Shown piece by piece: positions 22,465 through 33,665 of a stretch of 64,000 bases of DNA. This stretch comes from Symsagittifera roscoffensis (lineage: Eukaryota > Xenacoelomorpha > Acoela > Convolutidae). The DNA lies in contig NC_087067.1 in assembly GCF_963678635.1 (NCBI RefSeq), forward strand, positions 13,678,844 to 13,742,843. Reading direction: 5' to 3'. The stretch's first letter is position 1. Each line of letters begins with the position of its first letter. A model generated the notes under the pieces. The model did no database searches and had not been told where the DNA came from. It worked only from the letters and a program-made list of their open reading frames with translations. A program made the translations under genes and the position numbers.

Positions 22465-22895
22465 ACCAACCCGGAGGGGTCCTATTTTTGCCAATCCAGA
22501 AGGGTCCTAATTTTGTCAATCCGGAAGGGTCCTATTTTTGCCAATCCTGAAGGGTCCTAATTTTGGCAATCGGAAGGGTCCTATTTTTGCCAATCCGGAA
22601 GGGTTCTAATTTTGTCAATCCGGAAGGGTCCTATTTTTGCCAATCCTGAAGGGTCCTAATTTTGGCAATCCGTAAGGGTCCCGATTTTGCCAATCCGGAA
22701 GGGTCCTATTTTTGCCAATCCGGAAGGGTCCTAATTTTGCCAATCCGGAGGGGTCCTATTTTTGCCAATCCGGAGGGGTCCTATTTTTGCCAATCCGAAA
22801 GGGTCCTAATTTTGCCAATCCGGAAGTGTCCTATTTTTGCCTATCCGGAAGGGTCCTATTTTTGCCAATCCACAAGGGTCCTAATTTTGTCAAAC
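22465..22895 (+). repeat. 25-bp minisatellite array 2 (about 17 copies)
   Basis: Same 25-bp unit as array 1, shorter by roughly three units and with its own variants (for example GGCAATCGGAAGGG with a lost base near 22,565). The arrays are at equivalent positions in the two LTR/leader copies, so copy number has changed since duplication. Confidence 0.9.
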
Positions 22896-23234
22896 TTTAA
22901 GTAGACAAAAAGAAACGTAAATAGTAAAGAGTGTAAGGTTATTAGGTGCCAGGCTAGAAACCAGTGACTGTACTGTTAACTTGCCCTTTAAAAAGACCAG
23001 AGTAGAGCAAAACAGTATAAACCCGGTTGTTCGCGACACTAAGTCTAAATTGAATAAGAGTTGGTCACTGATTTGTGCGGATTAAAATCTAAATTTTTTT
23101 TGGAAAAATGATTGTCTCGAGGATTTTAGTAGGTCTAGCTTGGGAAATCCGAAAGCAGATACGTAACACAGGACTCGGTGGGTGCAATAGATGCCCACTT
23201 GAGAAAATTACTGCCTTCAAGTTTTTTCTGGTTA

Positions 23235-23254
23235 GTGCAGTACCGAACAGGGAA
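23235..23254 (+). promoter_or_regulatory. Putative lysine-tRNA primer binding site, copy 2
   Basis: TGCAGTACCGAACAGGGAAA retains CCGAACAGGGAA found in copy 1 while its left half has changed. It lies 387 bp before the gag ATG at 23,641. Conservation of the core between the copies supports the call. Confidence 0.5.
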
Positions 23255-23640
23255 AGCTTTTTCTTTAGAAACAAGTTTGACTATTGAATTGCGACTAACT
23301 AAAAGTACAAAACACATACATTTTTTTGAAAATATTTTTTTTCCTTCATTTTTGGTTTTAAATCAATGAAATCTGTTCTTGGTTTGGTAGTGAGTATACT
23401 ATTTTTTGAAATTATTGATATCATCAGACTGTGCTAGCTTCATATCATTACAACGAATAATCGATCAATGTGAATAATTTGTATATACGCTGTACTGTGA
23501 TAACATACAAGTATTCGTGGTCACTATTTAGGCGAAACTTTTGGAATTTATTGTGCTGTGTTCTTATTGTCAGCAGTCAAACAAAAAGGACACTAGCAAT
23601 CGAGTTGAGTGTATAGGCAGTCAGAAGTGATAAATCGAAA

Positions 23641-24111
23641 ATGAGTCTAGACAAGTCAAGGATACCTAAACTAAGTGATAGCTCTCGGAACTTCATACCA
23701 GAGAAACAAAGAAAAGCAATGAACGACCCTTTTGTGGAAAGGATCGCACAAATCCGGACCGACAGGGGAAGAAACTTTCAGGCAGAATGGTTGAAACCAG
23801 GAGCCATAAGTCCTCAGAAGGACAAAAGGCAAGGTTAGAAGTACAGGTCCATCCGGACCCTGACATGGATGAGAACCGAGAGGGACATGAACCGGAAAGG
23901 AGTGGAAACAGAAGATTGGCGAGTGAATCTACTCCGGTAGAACAAGGCCAAGATTTTGCAACTTCCACCGGGACTCTAGACCGAGAAGAGAGGTCGGAAC
24001 TGTCCGACATCTCTACTAAAAACGTGGCGACTACAAGATCACCCACAGACATCACTATGATGCATGGTGTGACGGAGAAACCGGCAACGACCTCCTCGTT
24101 TCCAGAAGAAC
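23641..24111 (+). pseudogene. gag N-terminal region fused to RT by deletion
   Basis: ATG 23,641 opens 65 codons (MSLDKSRIPKLS...). A frameshift between 23,787 and 23,838 passes to a frame that continues as an acidic Ser/Thr/Glu-rich stretch (about 23,820-24,105). At 24,112 the sequence joins the RT coding region at GGGAAGGCG, skipping gag core, zinc knuckles and protease. The joined frame stays open to 24,287. The start choice rests on the PBS spacing and on conservation in the copy at 19,127. Confidence 0.55.
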
Positions 24112-25473
24112 GGGAAGGCGCGAGGCGAATGACGCCTCATCATAAATCGGAAGCGTGCAGAGCGGAAATAAAAACGTTGCGCGAATACGACATGATAGAA
24201 CTCTCGAAATCGTCTTGGGCTTGCGAGGTAGTCATGGCCAAGAAGAAAGGGGGCAGCTTAGGTTCTGTTGCGACTTTCGTTACCTGAACGCAGTGACATT
24301 AAAAAAAATGCGTACCCGATAACGCGAATAGACGAGAGCCTCTCGAAACTCGGTGACGCCAAGTTCTTCACCACATTGGACTTGGGTTCTGCCTTCTAGC
24401 AGGTCCCTCTGCGGAAGAAGGACAGAGAAAAGACCGTGTTCGCATGTGAATTGGGGTTAAACCAGTGGAAGAGGCTGCCCTTTGGCTTGTGCAACGCCAC
24501 AGCCGCTTTTCAACGCCACAGCCGCCATGGCTCAGGCTTTGACCAGAGTGACGAAGAAGAAAGGGAACTTTGTGATGTGTTACGTGGATGACGTGGTCAT
24601 AGCAACACCCACGTTGGAAGACCACATTGATCGGCTCGGTGAGGTCTTTGGTTGTATGAAAAGAGCAGGCTTGAAATGCAAACCATCGAAATGTGAAATC
24701 CTTAGGGATTCAATCAAGTATCTGGGAAGAATGGTGGACAGGCATGGCGTAAGGCCGGACCCGGAAGCAGCGGAGGCTGTGTTGACATGGAAGGCTCCCA
24801 GAATGGACACACAAATCATGAGCTTCCTAGGGTTTGCCAATTATTACCGTGAAGTCATAAAAAGATAAGCAGACAAGGTGTACCCCATGCAGAAGCTGAT
24901 GCGCAACAAAAGGAAAAAGTTCGAATGGAGCGAAGAAGCTCTAGCTGCCGTCGAGAACATAAAGAGGGAACTGTGCGAAGCGCCAGTGCTAGGCATGCAT
25001 ACAGAGAAGGGCATGTAAGTCCTTGACACAAATGCATCAGTAGTAGCCATCTCAGGAATATTACATCAGGAGCAGGAGTGGAATGGGAGAACAGTTCTCC
25101 GTCCCATTGCATATGGCAGTAAAAAGCTGAATGACACTGAAATGAATTATGGTGCGCCAAAGGCAGAAATGTTTGCAGTGGTCACATTCATGGAGAAGTA
25201 CCGCGCATACTTAGGTAGCGCTCCTTTTAAGCTACGCGTGGAAAATTGACCGTTATCCCGGTTGAAGACGTACTCGATGGACCAGATTTATATTGGTCGG
25301 TGGATAGTCGGGTTAGACGGCTACCACATGATAATCGAGCACAGGATGCGTGACAAACCTCAGAATGCTGACAGCCTCAGTAAGAAGACTGAGTTTTATG
25401 AAAGACTAGAACAGAAACAAGCCAATGAGGCGGAAATCAAGGAAGGGTTCTCGTTTCTGAAAAAAAACTTATG
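24112..25473 (+). pseudogene. Ty3/gypsy-type RT and RNase H, unit 1
   Basis: RT motifs appear in order: the REYDMIELSKSSWA region, LDLGSAF, the PFGLCNAT stretch, the catalytic YVDD at 24,581-24,592 followed by VVIATP, and FLGFANYYR. RNase H follows with DTNAS near 25,024 and NADSLSK near 25,368. The enzyme would copy RNA to DNA. Defects include TAG 24,397-24,399 before QVPL, a local duplication of CAACGCCACAGCCGC (24,490 and 24,511), TAA after VIKR near 24,866, TAA 25,016-25,018 and TGA near 25,247. All are shared with units 2 and 3, so they predate the amplification. Confidence 0.75.
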
Positions 25474-25492
25474 AGGCGCTTCCCTTGACGAG

Positions 25493-27078
25493 ATGGTTGG
25501 ACAAATCTGGACATCCAATTCCGGGACACCCGAGTTACCGGTGGAGCCGGCAGCGAAAATAAAGATCTTATCGAAGAAGGACCATGTGCGTTTGGATCTG
25601 TTGCTACGATCGAACTTGGTCCAACAGGAACTCTCTCTTATGAGCATAAATAGCCTCTCATTGCTGGACAAAACGGTGCAGGTCAATCTGCAAGTGATAC
25701 GGATGCTGGGTGAATTGTTGGAGAGAGAAGTGACTAGAGATGGCCCCGAGTGGACAACACCATGGCATCGCTATCAGTCAGTGAGAAAGTAAAGATTAAG
25801 CCATCAAGACGTGAACACAAGGAAATTGAAAGGGATCGTAGGACAATAGTTCAGCAAATAGTATCCTCGATACCCCATAACATTTTGACAAGTACATCAT
25901 ACAACGAAAAGGACAGGTGAAAGGGACAGAAAGGAAATCCGTCACCTTTGAGGATCAGGATCACAAAGGCGAAGAAGTTGAACAAAACCTGGGGCAAGAA
26001 AATTTGTCCGGGGAGAAGGTTGTTGATGGGAACAGGCGAGTTTATCAACAGGACCCGGGACACGAAAGTTTGTTCGGGAGTCAGGTGTAGAGGAAAATGT
26101 TCAAGTTGAGGAACAAGACCTGGAGGATAAAATTTTGTCCGGGGAATTCAGATGGATGAGCAGAGCGCATAAAACTGATCCCGAAGAAAAAACATGCTAG
26201 GTGACAGATTCTTCCGTAGATGACGACTCGAGGAATTCAGGAATTGACACTTACTCAGACAGAAATTCGAGCACAGGATCGGAATTGTCAGAGCAAGCGA
26301 TCCACACGTTGTTAGTGGAGACTCGAGCAAGAGACCTGGACAGAGAAGTATATCAAGACCCTGATAGTAATCGCAACCTGGTACCCAGCAAATCAGTGTT
26401 TGACAACGCAGCGGATGATCTAGAAGCAATAGCGGTATCGAAACGATCGATGAGTTTTTTGCCGCAGAAAGAAGTAGTCAGGACTGATCTTCAACCCTTC
26501 AGACAAGAGACAGAGCCATTGGCGAAAATTTGGTGTGTGAAGATGGAAGATGACACGCATCAGGCCGATGAAACGAATAGTCAAATGAGGGTCATGAAGA
26601 CGTACTTTAAGGCGAGACACAGACTCACAGACGTACTAAGAGCACAAAGAAATGACCGCATGACGAGTGCCCTGGAGGAAGACAGTTACGGTATTCTGAG
26701 ACAGTACTTTATGTTGCAAAATAGGGAAGGTTACATCTGAACAAGAACGGGATCGTGGCTTGTAAGAGAAAAGAAGAAGACAAAATTCTGTACAAATATA
26801 ACTTGATAGTGTTGCCGCAACTCTATCAGACAGAACTTTTATTCAGATCACTTGATCAGATGGGCCATCAGGGAACTGAGAAAGTATACCAGAGGATTCT
26901 GAAGCGCTTTGAGTGGCCTGGGATGAAGAAGGCATGAGAGAAGTGGGTATCAGCATGTCTGTCATGCCAACAAGTCAAGAATCCAAAGAAGCTACGATAT
27001 ACTTTGCAGGCGATCGAGTCATCTGAAATCAACGAGGTGGTGCAGATAGACTACGATAGACTACCAGAAAATATGTAT
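25493..27078 (+). pseudogene. Linker and truncated integrase, unit 1
   Basis: A linker (25,493-25,792) follows RNase H. A broken Glu/Asp-rich spacer (25,800-26,200) leads to a 179-residue frame (26,201-26,740) and then the integrase zinc-binding region (26,755-27,000). There GHQG and CLSCQQ give one His and the two Cys. The expected first His, just before DQMGHQG, is Leu (codon CTT) in all three units. A TGA lies after MKKA near 26,935. The integrase core is cut at 27,078, where gag sequence begins. A 10-bp duplication (GATAGACTAC) at about 27,050 is unique to this unit. Confidence 0.65.
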
Positions 27079-29215
27079 CCAGAAGTGGATTATGAAGAGA
27101 CGTCGAGACAGAAAAATAAGACTCGAGCGAGTCTCGACCAGCACCAAGCTACCTGGAACCGATAGGGTGACACCGCCACTTGTTACGCCTTTAGTGGACA
27201 ACAGAGCATCAATCGAAGAAGCCTTGATCAACATAGTGGGCAACATAGGAGAACAGAATGAACAGATGTCCTTAAGACCGAGTGAACTAAAAAGAGCAGT
27301 CCACGTCGATAGAGCAAACCTGCGGAAGAGATCACCGCAACAGACAAGAAGTTAGCAGAAGCAAGAAAAGCTTGAAGGAGAGAATGGATGAACACTAGGT
27401 GAAGAACTTGTCGCGAATGACGAGGAAGCTGAGCCGAGAGAGTTACGGTTGAGAAATGACATGGAGAAATTGAGAATTCAACAAGAGCAGACTCTTGGGT
27501 CTCTTGACACAAAGAAAGACACAATGATGGAGAGGCGAACTCAGGCTATCAAGGATAGGTTGTATAGGCTACTAGGAAACAGGAGTGGATCGAAGATTGG
27601 GGAAAGAAACTCAGGAGAACCCAGCAGGGAGCCGAGAGTGAACTTCAATGAACAACCCAATAGAAGAATGACATATGGATCCACTAGAGGAAGGGGTAGT
27701 TCATCCAGCTATGCCACAGAGGACAATAGGCCACATGGCCGAAACATCACAGGAAGTTCAACTGGCAACAGACCGACCTCAAACGAACGACCGACGCAGA
27801 CACACATGCGACTGCGAGATGTGATTACATAAACTGGAATCATTCGAATCAAGAACAAGTCATCCGAGCAATTCAAACAGAAGGGAAAACGCCGAGCCTC
27901 TATCGGGGGGCAATGATGCTCAAGCAGGGCATTCAAGGGACGCAACATCAATGGCCACTGCCTTTGAACATCTGAACAGGTCCTTGGAATCATTCTTAAC
28001 GAGGTTATCTAGAACCAGTGAACGCAGTGAAAAGTCCAGAAGGGTTTTGAGGAAACCAAGATGCTATAAAGACGAATCTGATGGCTGTTTGATACCTGGA
28101 TAGAGGTAATGAAACTGCATTTTGAAGAGGAGGACCTGACAGAAAGACAAGATTGCAGTGCGCTCACCAGTAACCTGGAAGGGACAGCCCTAAACTGCGT
28201 GATGGCCAAAAAACAGTACCAGCGGGACACTGCTGAGAAATCTTTGAAATCTTGTTAAATCGATTTGGCTCAGGGGTGCAAGGACACCAAGCGATGATGC
28301 GTTTCGAGCAACGGGGGCAACGTGAAGACTAGACGATAGACAAGTTTCTAGACAATTTGGAGATGCTTAGAAGGCGTAGCCAACCAGATGAGTCAAACAG
28401 GAGATGAAGCTGACAGTAGCCTCCAATTCATTGATGGTGTGAAGAATGATGAGCTTCGAACGATGTTAGCGCTACATTACAACCAATGCGCCAACACCAG
28501 AGGAGTTGAGATTCAAGTCAAAAGAATAACTTTTACTGAAGCCTCCATCGAGATCTGGATTTTACAAAAACAATTATGGCAATTTTGACAATGGACCAGC
28601 AAACCAAGGTAACAACTGGTACAAAACAAGGGACGATATGGACAAGAGATGCTCTTGTGCAAATTGCAGTTCGACGGACCATCATGTGTCAGCATGCCCA
28701 ACCTGCAAACAGGGCATGAAAGCGAGGATGAAGATGCATTAGAGGTCGATCATGAAGATTTCATGAGGGGAGTGATTGCGAAATTAGGCTCAAGGTGTTT
28801 CTTTTGTAACTTGGAAGGTCATTTTAATCGGATTGTCCACAATTTTGGGATGGTTTGGCAGACATCAAACATCAAGGCATGAGGAAATTTTATCGGGTGT
28901 GAAAGCCAGCAAGGCTCGCCTGTTGAGTGAAGCGGAGGCACGCAGAAAGGAGAAACCGCAAGAGCTGGCAACAAAGAAAAGCAGGCAGTAACTGAAGAGA
29001 TACGTGAACCGGAATCGGTGACTGGGGCAAACAACTGCAAGATCGACTATAGGGCAGCCGCGAGAGATGCTTTAAACAGAGTCCATCAGGAGTTGGTGAC
29101 GAATGAGATCGATCAAAAGGTGAAGCTCGAACTAGAGAATGAGAAAATTCAGGAAAGGCTGTTCGCCTTCGAGCATCAGAAGTCGAAGAAACGAAATCAG
29201 CAAGCAGTTTGAGCA
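27079..29215 (+). pseudogene. gag with retrotransposon capsid-like region and two zinc knuckles, unit 2 (first gag copy)
   Basis: The segment contains a helical, Arg/Glu-rich N-terminal part (27,092-27,450), a Ser/Thr/Arg-rich spacer (27,600-27,830), a capsid-type region around 28,080-28,380 (WIEVMKL, NLEGTALN, NRFGSG in shifted frames) and two CCHC knuckles near 28,650 and 28,800 (CANC...H...C and CFFC...). Compared with the next copy (33,666-35,815) it has ten 1-bp deletions, including one inside the second knuckle, which removes the His-Cys half from that frame. Gag would package element RNA; this copy is destroyed. Confidence 0.6.
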
Positions 29216-30362
29216 TGAAACTTAACGTGATCTTTGGGCAGACGTTCGGCATGGTGCCACAAAGAAGCAGAATACAGTCAATAATTCCAGTTGCGGGACA
29301 TCAGGTGATCAAAAACCTAAGTGAACCCTCAGAGTTCACAATGATGCATTTGGATACATATGCAGTTTATCTGAGACAGGTAGAGCCACGCACTGAGTCG
29401 AAGGCTGCGCGAGCGTTGTTGACAACGGGTGGCCCTCGGACAGAGAAACTCCATGGGCACTATCTGGAAGTCCATGGACCGTATCAGATGATTTTGAACG
29501 TTGACGGAACCAGTATCTATACTAGGACCTACGTCAAAACCGATAGTGACCAAATGGAACAGATCTATTTGGGTCAGGAAGAACTCAAGGTCCGTAGAAT
29601 TGGCCATGATACCATGATGGAGCAAGATGCAGTACACATAGGGTACGAGGCAGATGTGACTTCACATCTGCTAGACACCAAGGGGAAGAAAATTGGAGTA
29701 ATAGGACTACTGGATATAGGAGGAGTGGTAAGCGTGATGCCAATAAAGACTTGGGAAAGAATCGGCTTCAAGAGGTAAGATCTAATTCCAACGAACCTCA
29801 GATTGGCGGCCGCCAACCGCGGAGTAATCTACCTGGCAGGAAGGCTACCAATAACGGTCCTTCACATGGGAGGACGCGATCTTTGGATGAGCTTCCTGGT
29901 GGTTGAGAACTTAGACGACTCAGACCAATTCTTCTTGGGCCGCGATTTTGTCCGGATTTTTGATGTGATGATTGACTTGAACAACGCCCTAATAAGGATT
30001 AGAAATCCGGACATGGATGTATTAAGAGACCAATTAATGGAATAATAACAGATGAAAACAAGGTACCAATTTTTTTAAATAGAAAGGTAAAAATACAGCC
30101 GGGTCCAGCTGTAATAGCAATTTTTAGGATGAGAAATTTAAATTTGTTAAGTGATGGTAAACAGGTTTGTCTGGTACCCAACCCAAATAGTCAAAGCTCG
30201 GTGATTTTAGGTCGGAGCTTTTCAATAACACGGAACCGGCTGTGTTCCTGTGTGATGTTGAACACACTGGACATCACGGTTTTGATCCAGAGAGGAAAGA
30301 AACTTGGTTACGCTTCGCCGATGAAGACCGACTATGAGGAGACACAAAACTTGAAGCGATAA
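29018..30362 (+). pseudogene. gag C-terminal helix, aspartic protease and following domain, first copy
   Basis: A helical Glu/Lys-rich region (29,018-29,215) leads to a 189-residue frame (29,209-29,778) ending in the protease core LLDIGGVVSVMP. The expected active-site triad is Asp-Thr-Gly; here Thr is Ile. The second half (29,803-30,045) has the FFLGRDF motif. A further frame (30,129-30,362) encodes a beta-rich segment that precedes RT in such elements. The protease would cut the gag-pol polyprotein. A stop separates the halves (TAA near 29,776). Confidence 0.6.
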
Positions 30363-30557
30363 AACGTGAAAGACTGCCCGAATTATGCTGATAAAGATAC
30401 AATTTTAAAGAGAATTGACGAATTTAAATCTATTAATTAACTATTTTCAAGGAAATCTGAAACGGATGACGGCAGGTCGAGCTGCTCCGATTTTCCGGAA
30501 CACTCCTCGTCATATGAACTAGAATCCGACAAAACGGTTTTCCTGGAGATAGAACAC

Positions 30558-32071
30558 TTGAGAGGGAGAATAGGTGAGGGAGATTTTGAATCATTAAGGG
30601 TGGTTTTGAACCGGAATGCGGACGTATTTTCAAAACATAAGGCGGATATCGGTTGTTGCAACTTCGTCGAACACGAAATAGAATTAGATGAAGGCGCCAT
30701 TCCTCATAGGGAAGGCGCGAGGCGAATGACGCCTCATCATAAATCGGAAGCGTGCAGAGCGGAAATAAAAACGTTGCGCGAATACGACATGATAGAACTC
30801 TCGAAATCGTCTTGGGCTTGCGAGGTAGTCATGGCCAAGAAGAAAGGGGGCAGCTTAGGTTCTGTTGCGACTTTCGTTACCTGAACGCAGTGACATTAAA
30901 AAAAATGCGTACCCGATAACGCGAATAGACGAGAGCCTCTCGAAACTCGGTGACGCCAAGTTCTTCACCACATTGGACTTGGGTTCTGCCTTCTAGCAGG
31001 TCCCTCTGCGGAAGAAGGACAGAGAAAAGACCGTGTTCGCATGTGAATTGGGGTTAAACCAATGGAAGAGGCTGCCCTTTGGCTTGTGCAACGCCACAGC
31101 CGCTTTTCAACGCCACAGCCGCCATGGCTCAGGCTTTGACCAGAGTGACGAAGAAGAAAGGGAACTTTGTGATGTGTTACGTGGATGACGTGGTCATAGC
31201 AACACCCACGTTGGAAGACCACATTGATCGGCTCGGTGAGGTCTTTGGTTGTATGAAAAGAGCAGGCTTGAAATGCAAACCATCGAAATGTGAAATCCTT
31301 AGGGATTCAATCAAGTATCTGGGAAGAATGGTGGACAGGCATGGCGTAAGGCCGGACCCGGAAGCAGCGGAGGCTGTGTTGACATGGAAGGCTCCCAGAA
31401 TGGACACACAAATCATGAGCTTCCTAGGGTTTGCCAATTATTACCGTGAAGTCATAAAAAGATAAGCAGACAAGGTGTACCCCATGCAGAAGCTGATGCG
31501 CAACAAAAGGAAAAAGTTCGAATGGAGCGAAGAAGCTCAAGCTGCCGTCGAGAACATAAAGAGGGAACTGTGCAAAGCGCCAGTGCTAGGCATGCATACA
31601 GAGAAGGGCATGTAAGTCCTTGACACAAATGCATCAGTAGTAGCCATCTCAGGAATATTACATCAGGAGCAGGAGTGGAATGGGAGAACAGTTCTCCGTC
31701 CCATTGCATATGGCAGTAAAAAGCTGAATGACACTGAAATGAATTATGGTGCGCCAAAGGCAGAAATGTTTGCAGTGGTCACATTCATGGAGAAGTACCG
31801 CGCATACTTAGGTAGCGCTCCTTTTAAGCTACGCGTGGAAAATTGACCGTTATCCCGGTTGAAGACGTACTCGATGGACCAGATTTATATTGGTCGGTGG
31901 ATAGTCGGGTTAGACGGCTACCACATGATAATCGAGCACAGGATGCGTGACAAACCTCAGAATGCTGACAGCCTCAGTAAGAAGACTGAGTTTTATGAAA
32001 GACTAGAACAGAAACAAGCCAATGAGGCGGAAATCAAGGAAGGGTTCTCGTTTCTGAAAAAAAACTTATGA
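30558..32071 (+). pseudogene. Ty3/gypsy-type RT and RNase H, unit 2
   Basis: This copy includes the N-terminal part missing from unit 1 (30,558-30,710: the NRNADVFSKHKADIG region, typical of the protease-RT joint). It then repeats the RT and RNase H described for unit 1, with YVDD at 31,178-31,189 and the same stop codons. Private substitutions include Lys for Glu in the ELC.AP stretch and Gln for Leu near 31,540. Confidence 0.75.
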
Positions 32072-32089
32072 GGCGCTTCCCTTGACGAG

Positions 32090-33665
32090 ATGGTTGGACA
32101 AATCTGGACATCCAATTCCGGGACACCCGAGTTACCGGTGGAGCCGGCAGCGAAAATAAAGATCTTATCGAAGAAGGACCATGTGCGTTTGGATCTGTTG
32201 CTACGATCGAACTTGGTCCAACATGAACTCTCTCTTATGAGCATAAATAGCCTCTCATTGCTGGACAAAACGGTGCAGGTCAATCTGCAAGTGATACGGA
32301 TGCTGGGTGAATTGTTGGAGAGAGAAGTGACTAGAGATGGCCCCGAGTGGACAACACCATGGCATCGCTATCAGTCAGTGAGAAAGTAAAGATTAAGCCA
32401 TCAAGACGTGAACACAAGGAAATTGAAAGGGATCGTAGGACAATAGTTCAGCAAATAGTATCCTCGATACCCCATAACATTTTGACAAGTACATCATACA
32501 ACGAAAAGGACAGGTGAAAGGGACAGAAAGGAAATCCGTCACCTTTGAGGATCAGGATCACAAAGGCGAAGAAGTTGAACAAAACCTGGGGCAAGAAAAT
32601 TTGTCCGGGGAGAAGGTTGTTGATGGGAACAGGCGAGTTTATCAACAGGACCCGGGACACGAAAGTTTGTTCGGGAGTCAGGTGTAGAGGAAAATGTTCA
32701 AGTTGAGGAACAAGACCTGGAGGATAAAATTTTGTCCGGGGAATTCAGATGGATGAGCAGAGCGCATAAAACTGATCCCGAAGAAAAAACATGCTAGGTG
32801 ACAGATTCTTCCGTAGATGACGACTCGAGGAATTCAGGAATTGACACTTACTCAGACAGAAATTCGAGCACAGGATCGGAATTGTCAGAGCAAGCGATCC
32901 ACACGTTGTTAGTGGAGACTCGAGCAAGAGACCTGGACAGAGAAGTATATCAAGACCCTGATAGTAATCGCAACCTGGTACCCAGCAAATCAGTGTTTGA
33001 CAACGCAGCGGATGATCTAGAAGCAATAGCGGTATCGAAACGATCGATGAGTTTTTTGCCGCAGAAAGAAGTAGTCAGGACTGATCTTCAACCCTTCAGA
33101 CAAGAGACAGAGCCATTGGCGAAAATTTGGTGTGTGAAGATGGAAGATGACACGCATCAGCCCGATGAAACGAATAGTCAAATGAGGGTCATGAAGACGT
33201 ACTTTAAGGCGAGACACAGACTCACAGACGTACTAAGAGCACAAAGAAATGACCGCATGACGAGTGCCCTGGAGGAAGACAGTTACGGTATTCTGAGACA
33301 GTACTTTATGTTGCAAAATAGGGAAGGTTACATCTGAACAAGAACGGGATCGTGGCTTGTAAGAGAAAAGAAGAAGACAAAATTCTGTACAAATATAACT
33401 TGATAGTGTTGCCGCAACTCTATCAGACAGAACTTTTATTCAGATCACTTGATCAGATGGGCCATCAGGGAACTGAGAAAGTATACCAGAGGATTCTGAA
33501 GCGCTTTGAGTGGCCTGGGATGAAGAAGGCATGAGAGAAGTGGGTATCAGCATGTCTGTCATGCCAACAAGTCAAGAATCCAAAGAAGCTACGATATACT
33601 TTGCAGGCGATCGAGTCATCTGAAATCAACGAGGTGGTGCAGATAGACTACCAGAAAATATGTAT
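32090..33665 (+). pseudogene. Linker and truncated integrase, unit 2
   Basis: Same structure as unit 1: linker 32,090-32,389, broken spacer, 179-residue frame 32,798-33,337, zinc-binding region 33,352-33,600 with the first His replaced by Leu. The integrase is cut at 33,665 and the next base belongs to gag. The 10-bp duplication of unit 1 is absent, so the frame crosses the joint into gag (33,601-33,987). Confidence 0.65.

Noticed and set aside
17879-22895. Repetitive open frames (PIRKGPNFANPEGS-type) as repeat-protein genes
   Set aside because: They come from the 25-bp minisatellite, which cycles through all three frames, is open on both strands and has no start, domain or conserved boundary.
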